From positions 1 through 41,961 of the forward strand of contig CAMASJ010000004.1 in NCBI GenBank assembly GCA_945860685.1: 41,961 bases of DNA, read 5' to 3'. The notes beneath the pieces are model-generated. The model saw only the letters and a list, made by a program, of their open reading frames with translations. It ran no database searches and had not been told where the DNA came from. The position numbers and the translations under genes are program-made. Each line of letters opens with the position of its first letter. The stretch's first letter is position 1. The stretch is from Akkermansia muciniphila (GTDB lineage: Bacteria; Verrucomicrobiota; Verrucomicrobiia; Limisphaerales; UBA9464). Of the stretch, positions 1-7,497 are shown piece after piece.

Positions 1-1
1 C

Positions 2-493
2 GCCGACGACTTCCTCCGTCCGCACGGCATCGACTACTTCGAGAACTCCCGGAGGGCCACGCTGGCGCAACGGGCCCACGCGATCCGGAATCCGGGCGGC
101 TTCGCGGGATACGGTCCATGGACCTGGGGCTTCACCGCCAGCGACACCCCGGAAGGGTACGCCGCCCACGGCGCGCCGCCCTCCGAGAACGAGCACGGCA
201 CCGTGGTTCCGACCGCGCCGGGAGGCTCGGTGGCGTTCGCCCCGGAGGTGTGCATCCCGACGCTGCGTTCCTTCTACGAACAGCACAGGGAGGGGCTTTG
301 GGGGCCGTACGGATTCCGCGACGCGTTCCATCCGGGACGTGGCTGGTATGCGACCGACACTCTGGGGATCGACCAGGGGCCGATCCTGCTCATGATCGAG
401 AACCTGCGCGGCCGCGGGCCGTGGTCGCGGCTGGGCAAGGACCCCATCCTGCGCCGCGGGCTCGAGCGCGCGGGCTTCCGACCCCTGCGTTGA
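2..493 (+). CDS. Glucoamylase-family protein, C-terminal fragment (5' end outside window)
   Basis: The open frame enters from the left edge and stops at a TGA at 491-493, so only the last 163 codons are present. The fragment carries features of the glycoamylase-like domain (PF10091 type): an N-terminal YFENSRRATLAQR stretch, WGFTASDTPEGY, FAPEVCIPTLRSFYE, LWGPYGFRDAFHP and GIDQGPILLMIENLR. This family belongs with the (alpha/alpha)6-barrel glucan-active enzymes and is often secreted or membrane-linked. The actual substrate cannot be read from this end. The stop overlaps the TTG start of the next gene (TTGA), so the two are probably translated from one message. The family call is firm and the exact reaction is not known. 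Confidence 0.85.
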   Translation, partial: ADDFLRPHGIDYFENSRRATLAQRAHAIRNPGGFAGYGPWTWGFTASDTPEGYAAHGAPPSENEHGTVVPTAPGGSVAFAPEVCIPTLRSFYEQHREGLWGPYGFRDAFHPGRGWYATDTLGIDQGPILLMIENLRGRGPWSRLGKDPILRRGLERAGFRPLR

Positions 494-1164
494 ACTGGCT
501 CGCCCATTTCGTGCTGTCGCCTTCCGATGATCGCGCGCGACTCGGTGGATGGCTTGCCGACGTGCTGACCCCGTCCGAGGCCGCTTCGGTATCCGACCCG
601 AGGGTCCTCGCCGGGATACGCCTCCACAGGGAGATCGACCGCCTCACCGACGCGCATCCCGCGGTGCTCGGGTCGAGGTCCCGTCTGCCGCAAGGAGTCC
701 GCCGCTACGCCGGCATCGTCCTGGACGTCGCCTGGGACCACTTCCTTTCGCTCCGTTTCCGGGAGCGGGTGGGACGGGATCTCGGGGGCTTCGTGGAGGA
801 AGTCCATGCGGGCCTTCTCAGGCAGCGTCCGATCCTCTCCGCGGAGGTGGCCGCGGTGGTGGACCGGATGATAGCCGAGTCGTGGCTGACCTGCTACCGG
901 GACGCCGACGGCTACGAGTTGACCCTCCGGCGGATCGCGAACCGGCTCTCGCCCAGGGCCCGCGCGGCCTTCGAGCCCGAGGCGGCTCGCCGGCATTTGG
1001 AGGCCGAACACGACCGGCTGGAACCCGCCTTCGAACGACTGTGGCCGGATCTCGTGGCGCTGGCGGCCACCGAAGGTGTCGTCCTTCCAATGGCCTTCGG
1101 AGGGGATTGGCATGCAAAGCGGCCCAGCCGCGAAGGATCGGGCCGGGAACCGCGCGTTTCCTGA
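490..1164 (+). CDS. acpH: Acyl carrier protein phosphodiesterase-like protein (AcpH family)
   Basis: A 224-residue protein starting at TTG 490, which overlaps the stop of the upstream gene as TTGA. It opens with NWLAHFVLSPSDD, the place where AcpH proteins have MNFLAH, and carries GIRLHREIDRLTDAHP, the conserved His/Asp-rich motif, followed by a VAWDHFL segment. AcpH removes the phosphopantetheine group from acyl carrier protein. The family is metal-dependent and distantly related to HD hydrolases. The longer open frame from 118 is out of frame with the glucoamylase tail and its first part has no family match, so the TTG start is preferred. Length is near the usual 190-200 residues plus a basic C-terminal tail. 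Activity is inferred from the motifs only. Confidence 0.8.
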   Translation: MNWLAHFVLSPSDDRARLGGWLADVLTPSEAASVSDPRVLAGIRLHREIDRLTDAHPAVLGSRSRLPQGVRRYAGIVLDVAWDHFLSLRFRERVGRDLGGFVEEVHAGLLRQRPILSAEVAAVVDRMIAESWLTCYRDADGYELTLRRIANRLSPRARAAFEPEAARRHLEAEHDRLEPAFERLWPDLVALAATEGVVLPMAFGGDWHAKRPSREGSGREPRVS

Positions 1165-1372
1165 GGCTGGATGGTACGCCGACCCGTGCTCACCAAAGCG
1201 CCTCCCAATTCGGCGCAACAATGGCGACTTGGAGTTGCAGCGTGAGGTCCGTCCCTCGATCAGGGATCGGGGAATGGAGAGGGGACCGCAGCTTGGCAGC
1301 CGCGGCTACTTGCGTAAGAGAGGGAATGACGGATCCGGAACCGCTTGGCCCCAGGGGCCGGGCTCGGCCACA
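1165..1372 (+). other. Leader/intergenic region before ribF
   Basis: 208 bases without a convincing gene. It can fold locally: TCCCT (1252-1256) with AGGGA (1262-1266), enclosed by GGTCC (1246-1250) with GGACC (1283-1287). The conserved sequence core of an FMN riboswitch is not visible. A tRNA D-arm-like string near 1288-1300 has no matching T-arm. I see no functional element that can be named. Confidence 0.3.
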
Positions 1373-2338
1373 ATGGGGGTTCCGCTCGCCTCCACAACGG
1401 ACTGCGAAGCGGCACGCGTGCAAATCCTCCGACAACCGGTTCCGGTCTCGCCCAACGGCGTCTGTCTCGCCCTGGGAATGTTCGACGGCGTCCACCTCGG
1501 CCACCAACACGTCATCCGGCAGGCGCTTCTCGACGCGCGGACGTTCGGGGCCCGGTCGGTCGTCGCCACCTTCGATCCGCATCCCCTCGCGGTGGTCCGT
1601 CCCGAGCAGGCGCCGAGGCTGCTCCAGCCTCCGGGCCAGCGTCTCGCCGAGATCGCCCGCCTGGGCGCGGATGCCGCCCTGGTCCTGCGTTTCGACGCCG
1701 AGTTCAGCCGGCGGACCGGGGAACGCTTCGTCCGGGACCTGGCGGAAGGCTTCGTCCGGATCCGCAGCTTCACCGTCGGGGAAGGCTTCAGCTTCGGCCA
1801 CGGCCGCAGCGGCGACGTCCCGCTGCTCCGTCGGTTGGGCGCCGAGCTGGGGTTCGAGGTGCATGCGATGGCGCCGATCCAGATCGGCGATGCCGTGGTC
1901 AGCAGCACCCGTGTCCGGGCGGCGCTCCGGGATGGCGAACTGGGGTTGGTCGCGGAGCTGATCGGACGTCCCTACGCCGTTTCGGGAACCGTGGTCGAAG
2001 GCGATCGCATCGGGAGGACCCTCGGATTTCCCACCGCCAACCTGGAGGTGGCCGGCCTGGAGCTTCCTCCTCCCGGCGTCTACGCGGTCCGTGCCCGGCA
2101 TCCGGGCGGGGAACATCCGTCGGCGTTGAACATCGGCTTCCGCCCGACCCTGCGCTCGGGCGTGCCGGAACTGCGTTTCGAGGTGCACCTGATCGGGTTC
2201 GACGGCGACCTCTACGGCGCCAACGTCGAGGTCGAGTTCGTCCGCCGGATGCGCGGAGAGATCCGCTTCGACGGGCTGGAGGCGTTGAAGGCTCGCATTG
2301 CGCAGGACGTGCGGGAGGTCGCAGCGCTGTTGAGCTGA
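1373..2338 (+). CDS. ribF: Bifunctional riboflavin kinase / FAD synthetase RibF
   Basis: A 321-residue cytoplasmic enzyme that phosphorylates riboflavin to FMN and adenylates FMN to FAD. The N-terminal FAD synthetase half has the nucleotidyltransferase signature LGMFDGVHLGHQHVI, then TFDPHP, VGEGFSFGHGRSGD and the SSTRVRAAL segment. The C-terminal flavokinase half starts near residue 190 with VVEGDRIGRTLGFPTANLE and continues with GVYAVR, ALNIGFRPT and the FEVHLIGFDGDLYG motif. Length matches the usual 300-320 residues. ATG 1373 is chosen because it gives the family length. The open frame continues upstream without similarity. No Shine-Dalgarno sequence is evident. It lies in the same direction as polX, 78 bases downstream. 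Confidence 0.95.
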   Translation: MGVPLASTTDCEAARVQILRQPVPVSPNGVCLALGMFDGVHLGHQHVIRQALLDARTFGARSVVATFDPHPLAVVRPEQAPRLLQPPGQRLAEIARLGADAALVLRFDAEFSRRTGERFVRDLAEGFVRIRSFTVGEGFSFGHGRSGDVPLLRRLGAELGFEVHAMAPIQIGDAVVSSTRVRAALRDGELGLVAELIGRPYAVSGTVVEGDRIGRTLGFPTANLEVAGLELPPPGVYAVRARHPGGEHPSALNIGFRPTLRSGVPELRFEVHLIGFDGDLYGANVEVEFVRRMRGEIRFDGLEALKARIAQDVREVAALLS

Positions 2339-2380
2339 GGGTTCGCAGGACCCGGGCGAGGCTCCGGGACAGCTCGAGGC

Positions 2381-2410
2381 TTCCGCCGGATCGGCCACCG
2401 GTAATAGGGT
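2381..2410 (+). promoter_or_regulatory. Possible promoter of polX
   Basis: TTCCGC (2381-2386), an 18-base spacer and TAGGGT (2405-2410). The ATG of polX is only 6 bases past the -10-like box, so a transcript starting at the usual distance would begin at or next to the start codon. The -35 match is weak. The call rests partly on similar layouts before the ilvB leader and the PpiD-like gene. Confidence 0.25.
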
Positions 2411-2416
2411 CGGCCC

Positions 2417-4171
2417 ATGGACAAGAACGAGGTGGCGGCGGTCCTCGGGGAGATCGGGACCCTGCTGGAGCTGAAGGGGGAGAACCCGTTCAAGACGCGG
2501 GCGTACCACAATGCCGTCCGGGTGCTCGAAGGACTGGACGGCTCACTGGAGAAGCTGGTCGCGGAGAAGCGGCTCGGCGAGCTCAAGGGCTTCGGCGAGG
2601 CCTTGCAGGACAAGGTCACCACGCTCGTCACCACCGGAAAGCTTCCCTACTTCGAGGAACTGAAGGCGTCGCTTCCGCCCGGGCTCCCGGCGCTGTTGGA
2701 GATCCAGGGACTCGGCCCCAAGAAGGTGAAGAAGCTCCACGACGAGCTCGGGATCGACTCGATGGAGAAGCTCGAGGCCGCCTGCCATGCTGGCACCATC
2801 GCCGCGCTCGAGGGGTTCGGTGAGAAGTCCCAGTCGAAGATCCTCGAGGCGATCGCCTTCAAGCGTCAGTTCGCCTCGAGGCACCGCCTGTTCGACGCCT
2901 TGGTCGTGGCGGAGCCGATCCTCGAGTCCCTGCGCGGACATCCCGACGTCATCCGCTGCTCGACCGCCGGCAGCCTGCGGCGCTGGAAGGAGGTCATCGG
3001 CGACATCGACTTCCTTGTTTCGTCGAAGAACCCGTCTGCGGTGATCGGGGACTTCGTGTCGCAGCCCGGGATCCAGTCGGTCCTGGCGAAGGGGGAGACC
3101 AAGGCGAGCGTGATCCTCGGCGCGGGGATCCAGGCCGACCTGCGTGTGGTGGCGGACGTGGAGTACCCGTTCGCGCTCGCCTACTTCACCGGCTCGAAGG
3201 AGCACAACATCGTGATGAGGCAGCGTGCGATCGCACGTGGGCTGCGGCTCAACGAGTACGGTCTGTTCCGGAGCCACGAGGAGACCCGCGATCCCGCGCT
3301 GCGCATTCCGTGCCGCGACGAGGCGGACATCTTCGCCGAACTCGGCTTGGCCTACGTGCCGCCGGAGTTGCGCGAGGACCACGGGGAGTTCGCCGCGGTC
3401 GAGTCCGGTGGACGCCTTCCGAAGCTCATCGAATGGACCGAGCTGAAGGGGTCGCTGCACAACCACTCGAATTGGTCGGACGGCCGTGACACCCTTGAGG
3501 CCATCGCCGCCCACGCCCATGAGCTGGGGCTCGATTACTGGGCCGTCACCGACCATTCGCGGGCGTCCTTCCAGGCCAACGGCCTCGACCTCCGGCGCCT
3601 TGCGGAGCAGAAGGAGGCCATCCGCCGGGTGAACGAATCCTACGCCGCCGAGGGGAGCGAATTCCGTCTGCTGACCGGAAGCGAGGTCGACATCCTCAAG
3701 GACGGCCTCGACTTCGATGACGGGACGTTGGCTGGACTCGACGTGGTGGTGGCGAGCCTGCACGTGCCGTCGAGCGACCCCGCGGAGAACACGCGTCGGC
3801 TGGTGCGGGCCGCGGAGAACCCGTACGTGCACATGCTCGGCCACCTGACGGGGCGTCTGCTGCTGGAGCGCGAGGCCTACAAGCTGGACATGGACGCCGT
3901 TGTGGACGCCTGCGCGGCCACCGGCACATGGATCGAGCTGAATGCGAGCCCGTACCGTTTCGACCTCGACTGGCGGCTGTGGAAGCGGGCGCGGGACAAG
4001 GGGGTGAAGTGCGTCATCAACTGCGACGCCCATCGGTTGCACCACTTCGACTTCCTGCGGCTCGGGGCCGGCATCGCCCGGAAAGGCTGGCTGACCCGGG
4101 CGGACGTGATCAACACACTGACGTTGCCTGCCCTGAGAACTGAGCTGGAAGCAAAGCGCCGGAAGAGCTGA
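2417..4171 (+). CDS. polX: DNA polymerase/3'-5' exonuclease PolX
   Basis: A 584-residue family X DNA polymerase fused to a PHP nuclease, usual length for bacterial PolX, a gap-filling base-excision-repair enzyme. Residues 1-80 are the N-terminal helix-hairpin-helix domain (NPFKTRAYHNA). A second HhH is near 95-140 (IQGLGPKKVKKLHDELGI, LEGFGEKSQSKIL). The palm has TAGSLRRWKE (183-192) and the three catalytic acids D196 and D198 (GDIDFLV) and D241 (QADLRVV). From about 340 the PHP domain shows its metal ligands: SLHNHSNWSDG (H348, H350, D355), VTDHS (D379, H380), GSEVDIL (E423), VVASLH, GHLTGR and INCDAH. All active-site motifs are intact, so both activities are expected. The start is set by the family N terminus. 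Confidence 0.97.
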   Translation: MDKNEVAAVLGEIGTLLELKGENPFKTRAYHNAVRVLEGLDGSLEKLVAEKRLGELKGFGEALQDKVTTLVTTGKLPYFEELKASLPPGLPALLEIQGLGPKKVKKLHDELGIDSMEKLEAACHAGTIAALEGFGEKSQSKILEAIAFKRQFASRHRLFDALVVAEPILESLRGHPDVIRCSTAGSLRRWKEVIGDIDFLVSSKNPSAVIGDFVSQPGIQSVLAKGETKASVILGAGIQADLRVVADVEYPFALAYFTGSKEHNIVMRQRAIARGLRLNEYGLFRSHEETRDPALRIPCRDEADIFAELGLAYVPPELREDHGEFAAVESGGRLPKLIEWTELKGSLHNHSNWSDGRDTLEAIAAHAHELGLDYWAVTDHSRASFQANGLDLRRLAEQKEAIRRVNESYAAEGSEFRLLTGSEVDILKDGLDFDDGTLAGLDVVVASLHVPSSDPAENTRRLVRAAENPYVHMLGHLTGRLLLEREAYKLDMDAVVDACAATGTWIELNASPYRFDLDWRLWKRARDKGVKCVINCDAHRLHHFDFLRLGAGIARKGWLTRADVINTLTLPALRTELEAKRRKS

Positions 4172-4214
4172 GAACACTCAGGGAACCCACTGAATCGAAC
4201 CTGTCCCCGAAACC

Positions 4215-4436
4215 ATGATCCTCTACCTGATTCTGGCCACACTCGTCGTCGGAGTGATCCTTCTGGTGCGTCGTTTGACCCAGGGTGGTGCCGGTGGAGT
4301 CGGCTCGGGATCCTCGGATGGCGGATTCTCGGGCTTGGACCACGGCTCATCGGGTGGATCCGGAGCCGATTGCTCGTCGGACTCCTCGGATTCCGGAGGG
4401 GATTGTAGTGGGGGAGGCGACGGGGGTGGCGATTAG
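4215..4436 (+). CDS. Small single-pass membrane protein with Gly/Ser/Asp/Cys-rich tail
   Basis: A 73-residue ORF between polX and a convergent gene. Residues 2-20 form one hydrophobic helix (ILYLILATLVVGVILLV) followed by RR and then a tail made almost entirely of Gly, Ser and Asp with two Cys (GGDCSGGGDGGGD at the end). Such anchor-plus-Gly/Ser/Cys tails recur in small hypothetical membrane proteins and at the ends of TPM-domain proteins, but no enzyme domain is present. There is no clear ribosome-binding site. The low-complexity tail means the ORF could be open by chance in GC-rich DNA. The well-formed helix with positive residues after it argues for a real gene. Function unknown. Confidence 0.55.
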   Translation: MILYLILATLVVGVILLVRRLTQGGAGGVGSGSSDGGFSGLDHGSSGGSGADCSSDSSDSGGDCSGGGDGGGD

Positions 4437-4454
4437 ACACAGCGGTATCGCTGA

Positions 4455-6320
4455 TCAACGGGCGCGACGGATGACGTTTTGCGCGCCGGCCCGGATCGGG
4501 TGCCGGGTGTTCGAGCCGTCTGGCCAGCGGACCTCGGCCGAGTCTGCCGTCGCGGTTCCCAAGCCGAAGGTCAAGGTGAGTTCGCTCTGCGAAAGGTAGC
4601 TCTTGGTCGGCATGACATGACGCGAAAGACGTCGCCCGTCGCTGGTGGCGACCGTCACCCAAGCTCCGATCGCCTCCGGGTTGCCGCGGTCCCCGACCAA
4701 GCGGATGCGGATCCATCCATGTCCCAATCGCTGGTCGTTGCGCAGGAGCAGGGGAGGACCGTTGATCTGGGTGATGACCACGTCGAGATCGCCGTCCGAG
4801 TCCACGTCGGCGTAGGCGGATCCGCGTCCGACGACCGGTGTGAACAGGTCGGGGCCGCTCACCTCCGGCCCCGCTGCGGTGAAGGTGCTTCCGCCCCCGG
4901 CGTTCCAGAAGAGCTGCGCCGGCTGACGGTAGCGGACGTCGGCCTGGATCTTCTCGATGTCCTCCTCGATGTGGCCGTTGGCGGTCAGGACGTCGAGACG
5001 TCCGTCGAGGTCGTAGTCGAAGAAGAACAGCCCGAACTTCAGCAGGAGCCTGCTGGCAGGGCCTAGTCCTTCGGGGATCGCCTCGTCGGCAAACACCAGC
5101 TCTTCACGCACCGGTTGTCGCACGTAGAGCGCGTTCATCTCGTTCGCGAAGTTGCCGATCGCGATGCCGAGGGCGCGGTCGTTCCGGAAGCGGGCAGCGT
5201 CGATACCCATGGCGCCGCGCGTCTGGCCGTAGGCATCGAAGGCGATGCCGCTCTGTGCGCCGATCTCTCGGAAGGTGCCGTCGTGGCGGTTGGTGAAGAC
5301 GAAGTTCTGGACGGTGTCGTTGGCCAAGACCAGGTCCATCCAGCCGTCCTCGTTCAGGTCGATCGGTGCGACCGCCAGGGTCTTTGCCATGGGATGGCCG
5401 GTCGCCGGATTCCGGATGACGAGCCCGCTCTCTGGGGAGACGTCGGTGAAGCGTGTGGTTCCGGTGCCGGGGTCGGTTCCGTCGTTGCGCCAGAGGCTGG
5501 GCGCGGTTCCGGGGAAGTTCCAGGGGCGACCGTAGGCGCGGCCCACTCCGACGAGTTGGTTGTTCACCTCGTGGTCGAGCGCGGGAGTCCAGCCCACGTA
5601 GCGACCCACGAAGAGATCGAGGTCCCCGTCGTTGTCGGCGTCGAACCATGCGGCGGCGGTCGTCCAGTCACCGCCTTCGGCCGGGATTCCCGACTGCCGG
5701 GTCATGTCCTCGAAGCGGGCCTCGCCGCGGTTGCGCAGGAGACGGACCCCACCCACCCCGGTCAGGAGGATGTCCGTGAGGCCGTCCCCGTCGAAGTCCG
5801 CGCAGGCGGCACCCATCCCGTAGAAGGGACGGTCGAGTCCCGAGCCCTCGGTGACGTCGGTGAAGCGCCACGGGCCGCCGGAGGGCGTGTCGTTGCGGAA
5901 GATGCGGGAGAAGGAGGTGGCGGGGGGGGTGGTCGATCCCGGCCAGTCGCCGGAGTTGACGAACAGGAGATCCGGATCGCCGTCCGCGTCGAAGTCGAGG
6001 AATGCCACGCCACCGCCCATGGTTTCCGGGAGCAATTTGGATCCGGTGGCGCCGTTGCGGTGGACGAATCCCACGCCGCTTTCGGCGCCGACCGCGGTGA
6101 AGCGGGCCAGCGGCGGGCGGGCACCGCTGATGGCGTTCAAGGGGGCCTCGAGTGGGGTGATGCGGGCGTCGTTGGGTGCTGCGGGGCGAGCGAACCACCA
6201 GACGGCGCCGCCGGCGACGAAACCGAGGACGACCAGCGCCAGCAGGGAACGGCGCAAGGCCGCGCCGACCAGGTCGGCGTCCTCCGCGGGCGGGATGGGG
6301 TCCGGCTCGTTCGGCAGCAT
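4455..6320 (-). CDS. Membrane-anchored FG-GAP/VCBS repeat protein with ASPIC/UnbV C-terminal domain (CRTAC1-like)
   Basis: A 621-residue protein with a short cytoplasmic N terminus and one transmembrane helix at about 27-46. The large extracytoplasmic part holds six visible DxDxDG-type calcium-loop repeats: FLDFDADGDPDLLF, CADFDGDGLTDILL, WFDADNDGDLDLFV, PIDLNEDGWMDLVL, FFDYDLDGRLDVLT and YADVDSDGDLDVVI, the spacing of a beta-propeller. The last 90 residues (GHGWIRIRLVG, GAWVTV, LTLTFGLGTATADSAEVRWPDGS) are an ASPIC/UnbV domain (PF07593), the architecture of cartilage acidic protein 1-like proteins. These are common in Verrucomicrobia and Planctomycetes, with no established biochemical role. 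The gene starts 145 bases from the divergent synthase gene, so the two share a promoter region. Confidence 0.93.
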   Translation of the reverse strand: MLPNEPDPIPPAEDADLVGAALRRSLLALVVLGFVAGGAVWWFARPAAPNDARITPLEAPLNAISGARPPLARFTAVGAESGVGFVHRNGATGSKLLPETMGGGVAFLDFDADGDPDLLFVNSGDWPGSTTPPATSFSRIFRNDTPSGGPWRFTDVTEGSGLDRPFYGMGAACADFDGDGLTDILLTGVGGVRLLRNRGEARFEDMTRQSGIPAEGGDWTTAAAWFDADNDGDLDLFVGRYVGWTPALDHEVNNQLVGVGRAYGRPWNFPGTAPSLWRNDGTDPGTGTTRFTDVSPESGLVIRNPATGHPMAKTLAVAPIDLNEDGWMDLVLANDTVQNFVFTNRHDGTFREIGAQSGIAFDAYGQTRGAMGIDAARFRNDRALGIAIGNFANEMNALYVRQPVREELVFADEAIPEGLGPASRLLLKFGLFFFDYDLDGRLDVLTANGHIEEDIEKIQADVRYRQPAQLFWNAGGGSTFTAAGPEVSGPDLFTPVVGRGSAYADVDSDGDLDVVITQINGPPLLLRNDQRLGHGWIRIRLVGDRGNPEAIGAWVTVATSDGRRLSRHVMPTKSYLSQSELTLTFGLGTATADSAEVRWPDGSNTRHPIRAGAQNVIRRAR

Positions 6321-6465
6321 GGTTCCCGGACACCTTTCGACAGGGCAGCTTTGGATTCAATGGAAGAACCCCGGGGATTCGTCACCTCGTGCCGTCGCGC
6401 GCTTGGCATCGGGGGAGCGGCTCTGTTTGGATGGGGTGGTGGAGGTTGAGACCATAACGGTGGAC
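6321..6465. promoter_or_regulatory. Divergent promoter region between the FG-GAP gene and the synthase operon
   Basis: 145 bases separate two divergently transcribed genes, so promoters for both must lie here or just inside them. I cannot pick a convincing -35/-10 pair on either strand. Confidence 0.4.
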
Positions 6466-7497
6466 ATGCCGGCGGAGGGTCTGCTGACCGACCTGCTTCG
6501 GGAGGTGTCCCGGTCTTTCTACCTGACACTTTGGGTCCTGCCGGCGGCGGTCCGGACACCCATCAGCCTCGCTTACCTGCTCGCCCGCGCCACCGACACC
6601 GTCGCGGACGCGTCCGGTGTGCCGGTGGAAGCACGGTTGGACGCCTTGGAATCGTTGGGAAACTGGATCCGCGGCGACGCCGTGAAGCGTCCTGACTTCT
6701 CGCGGTTCCTGGGTTCGGACGCGGGAATCACGGAGGCGGAAGGACGTTTGTTGTCGCGACTTTCGTCGGCGGTCCAGTTGCTGGAACTGTGCGACGCCTT
6801 CGAGCAGGAGAGGATCCGGGAGGTGCTCGCCGTGATCGTCTCAGGGCAGGTGCTCGACCTGCGGCGGTTCGGCACGGTGGAACCGGGGACCGTCCGCGCC
6901 TTGGCGACGGCGGCTGATTTGGACGACTACACCTACAGGGTTGCCGGCTGTGTTGGGGAGTTCTGGACCCGGTTGTGCCGGAAGTCGGTCTTTCCGGAGC
7001 CCCGGCTCGACGATGCGAAGTTGCTCGAGGATGGGGTCCGCTTCGGGAAGGGCCTCCAGTTGGTCAACATCCTGAGAGACCTGCCGCGGGATCTGCAGGC
7101 AGGTCGATGCTACTTGCCTGTCAGCGAACTTTCGGAGGTCGGATTGGAGCCCAGGGACCTTTTGCAGCCCGCACGTTCCGGGGCGCTGAGCCCCGTTTAC
7201 CGGCGTTGGCTGGACTTGGCCGAATCCCATCTGGAATCCGGTTGGCGCTACACCACATCCGTGCCCCGGTCGTGCGTGCGGGTTCGATTGGCCTGCGCCT
7301 GGCCGGTGCTGATCGGCATACGGACCACAGGGCTGCTCCGGGAAGGCCCGGTCCTCGAGCCGCGGCATCGGATCAAGTTGGACCGGAGTGCGGTGCGGGG
7401 AATCCTATGGTCGTCCGTGTGGAGACTTCCGTTCCGCGGTCTTTGGGAATCTCAGTTCAAAGGCCAGCGACGCACCTTGAGGGTCCAGATGCCATGA
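6466..7497 (+). CDS. Squalene/phytoene synthase family protein
   Basis: A 343-residue head-to-head prenyl synthase that condenses two C15 or C20 prenyl diphosphates through a cyclopropyl intermediate. Both Mg-diphosphate-binding motifs are visible: DTVAD (D44, D48) in LARATDTVADAS, and DLPRD (D205, D209) in LVNILRDLPRDLQ, followed by GRCYLP. SRSFYLTLWVLP near residue 15 is also typical. The VIVSGQVLDLRRF segment and overall layout resemble squalene synthases more than phytoene synthases, but the product cannot be fixed by eye. ATG 6466 gives the family N terminus; in-frame GTGs at 6436, 6439 and 6460 are alternatives. The stop overlaps the start of the histidine kinase gene (ATGA). No squalene-hopene cyclase or desaturase lies in the window. 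Confidence 0.9.
   Translation: MPAEGLLTDLLREVSRSFYLTLWVLPAAVRTPISLAYLLARATDTVADASGVPVEARLDALESLGNWIRGDAVKRPDFSRFLGSDAGITEAEGRLLSRLSSAVQLLELCDAFEQERIREVLAVIVSGQVLDLRRFGTVEPGTVRALATAADLDDYTYRVAGCVGEFWTRLCRKSVFPEPRLDDAKLLEDGVRFGKGLQLVNILRDLPRDLQAGRCYLPVSELSEVGLEPRDLLQPARSGALSPVYRRWLDLAESHLESGWRYTTSVPRSCVRVRLACAWPVLIGIRTTGLLREGPVLEPRHRIKLDRSAVRGILWSSVWRLPFRGLWESQFKGQRRTLRVQMP

Noticed and set aside
118-489. Upstream extension of the AcpH reading frame
   Set aside because: It overlaps the glucoamylase tail in another frame and has no family similarity; TTG 490 gives the normal AcpH N terminus.
1286-1310. tRNA D-arm-like string (CGCAGCTTGGCAGC)
   Set aside because: Neither a 5-bp anticodon stem nor a T-arm with GGTTCGAATCC follows.
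549-1961. 470-residue plus-strand ORF across acpH and ribF
   Set aside because: Arg/Pro/Gly-rich shadow frame of two well-supported genes in GC-rich DNA.
1190-2509. 439-residue minus-strand ORF opposite ribF
   Set aside because: Antisense shadow with no signal, domain or plausible start; ribF is certain.
2543-4177. 544-residue minus-strand ORF opposite polX
   Set aside because: His/Val/Asp-rich antisense shadow of a gene with all catalytic motifs intact.
5115-6449. 444-residue plus-strand ORF opposite the FG-GAP gene
   Set aside because: Mirror of the calcium-loop repeats; no coherent domain, while the minus strand has anchor, repeats and ASPIC domain.
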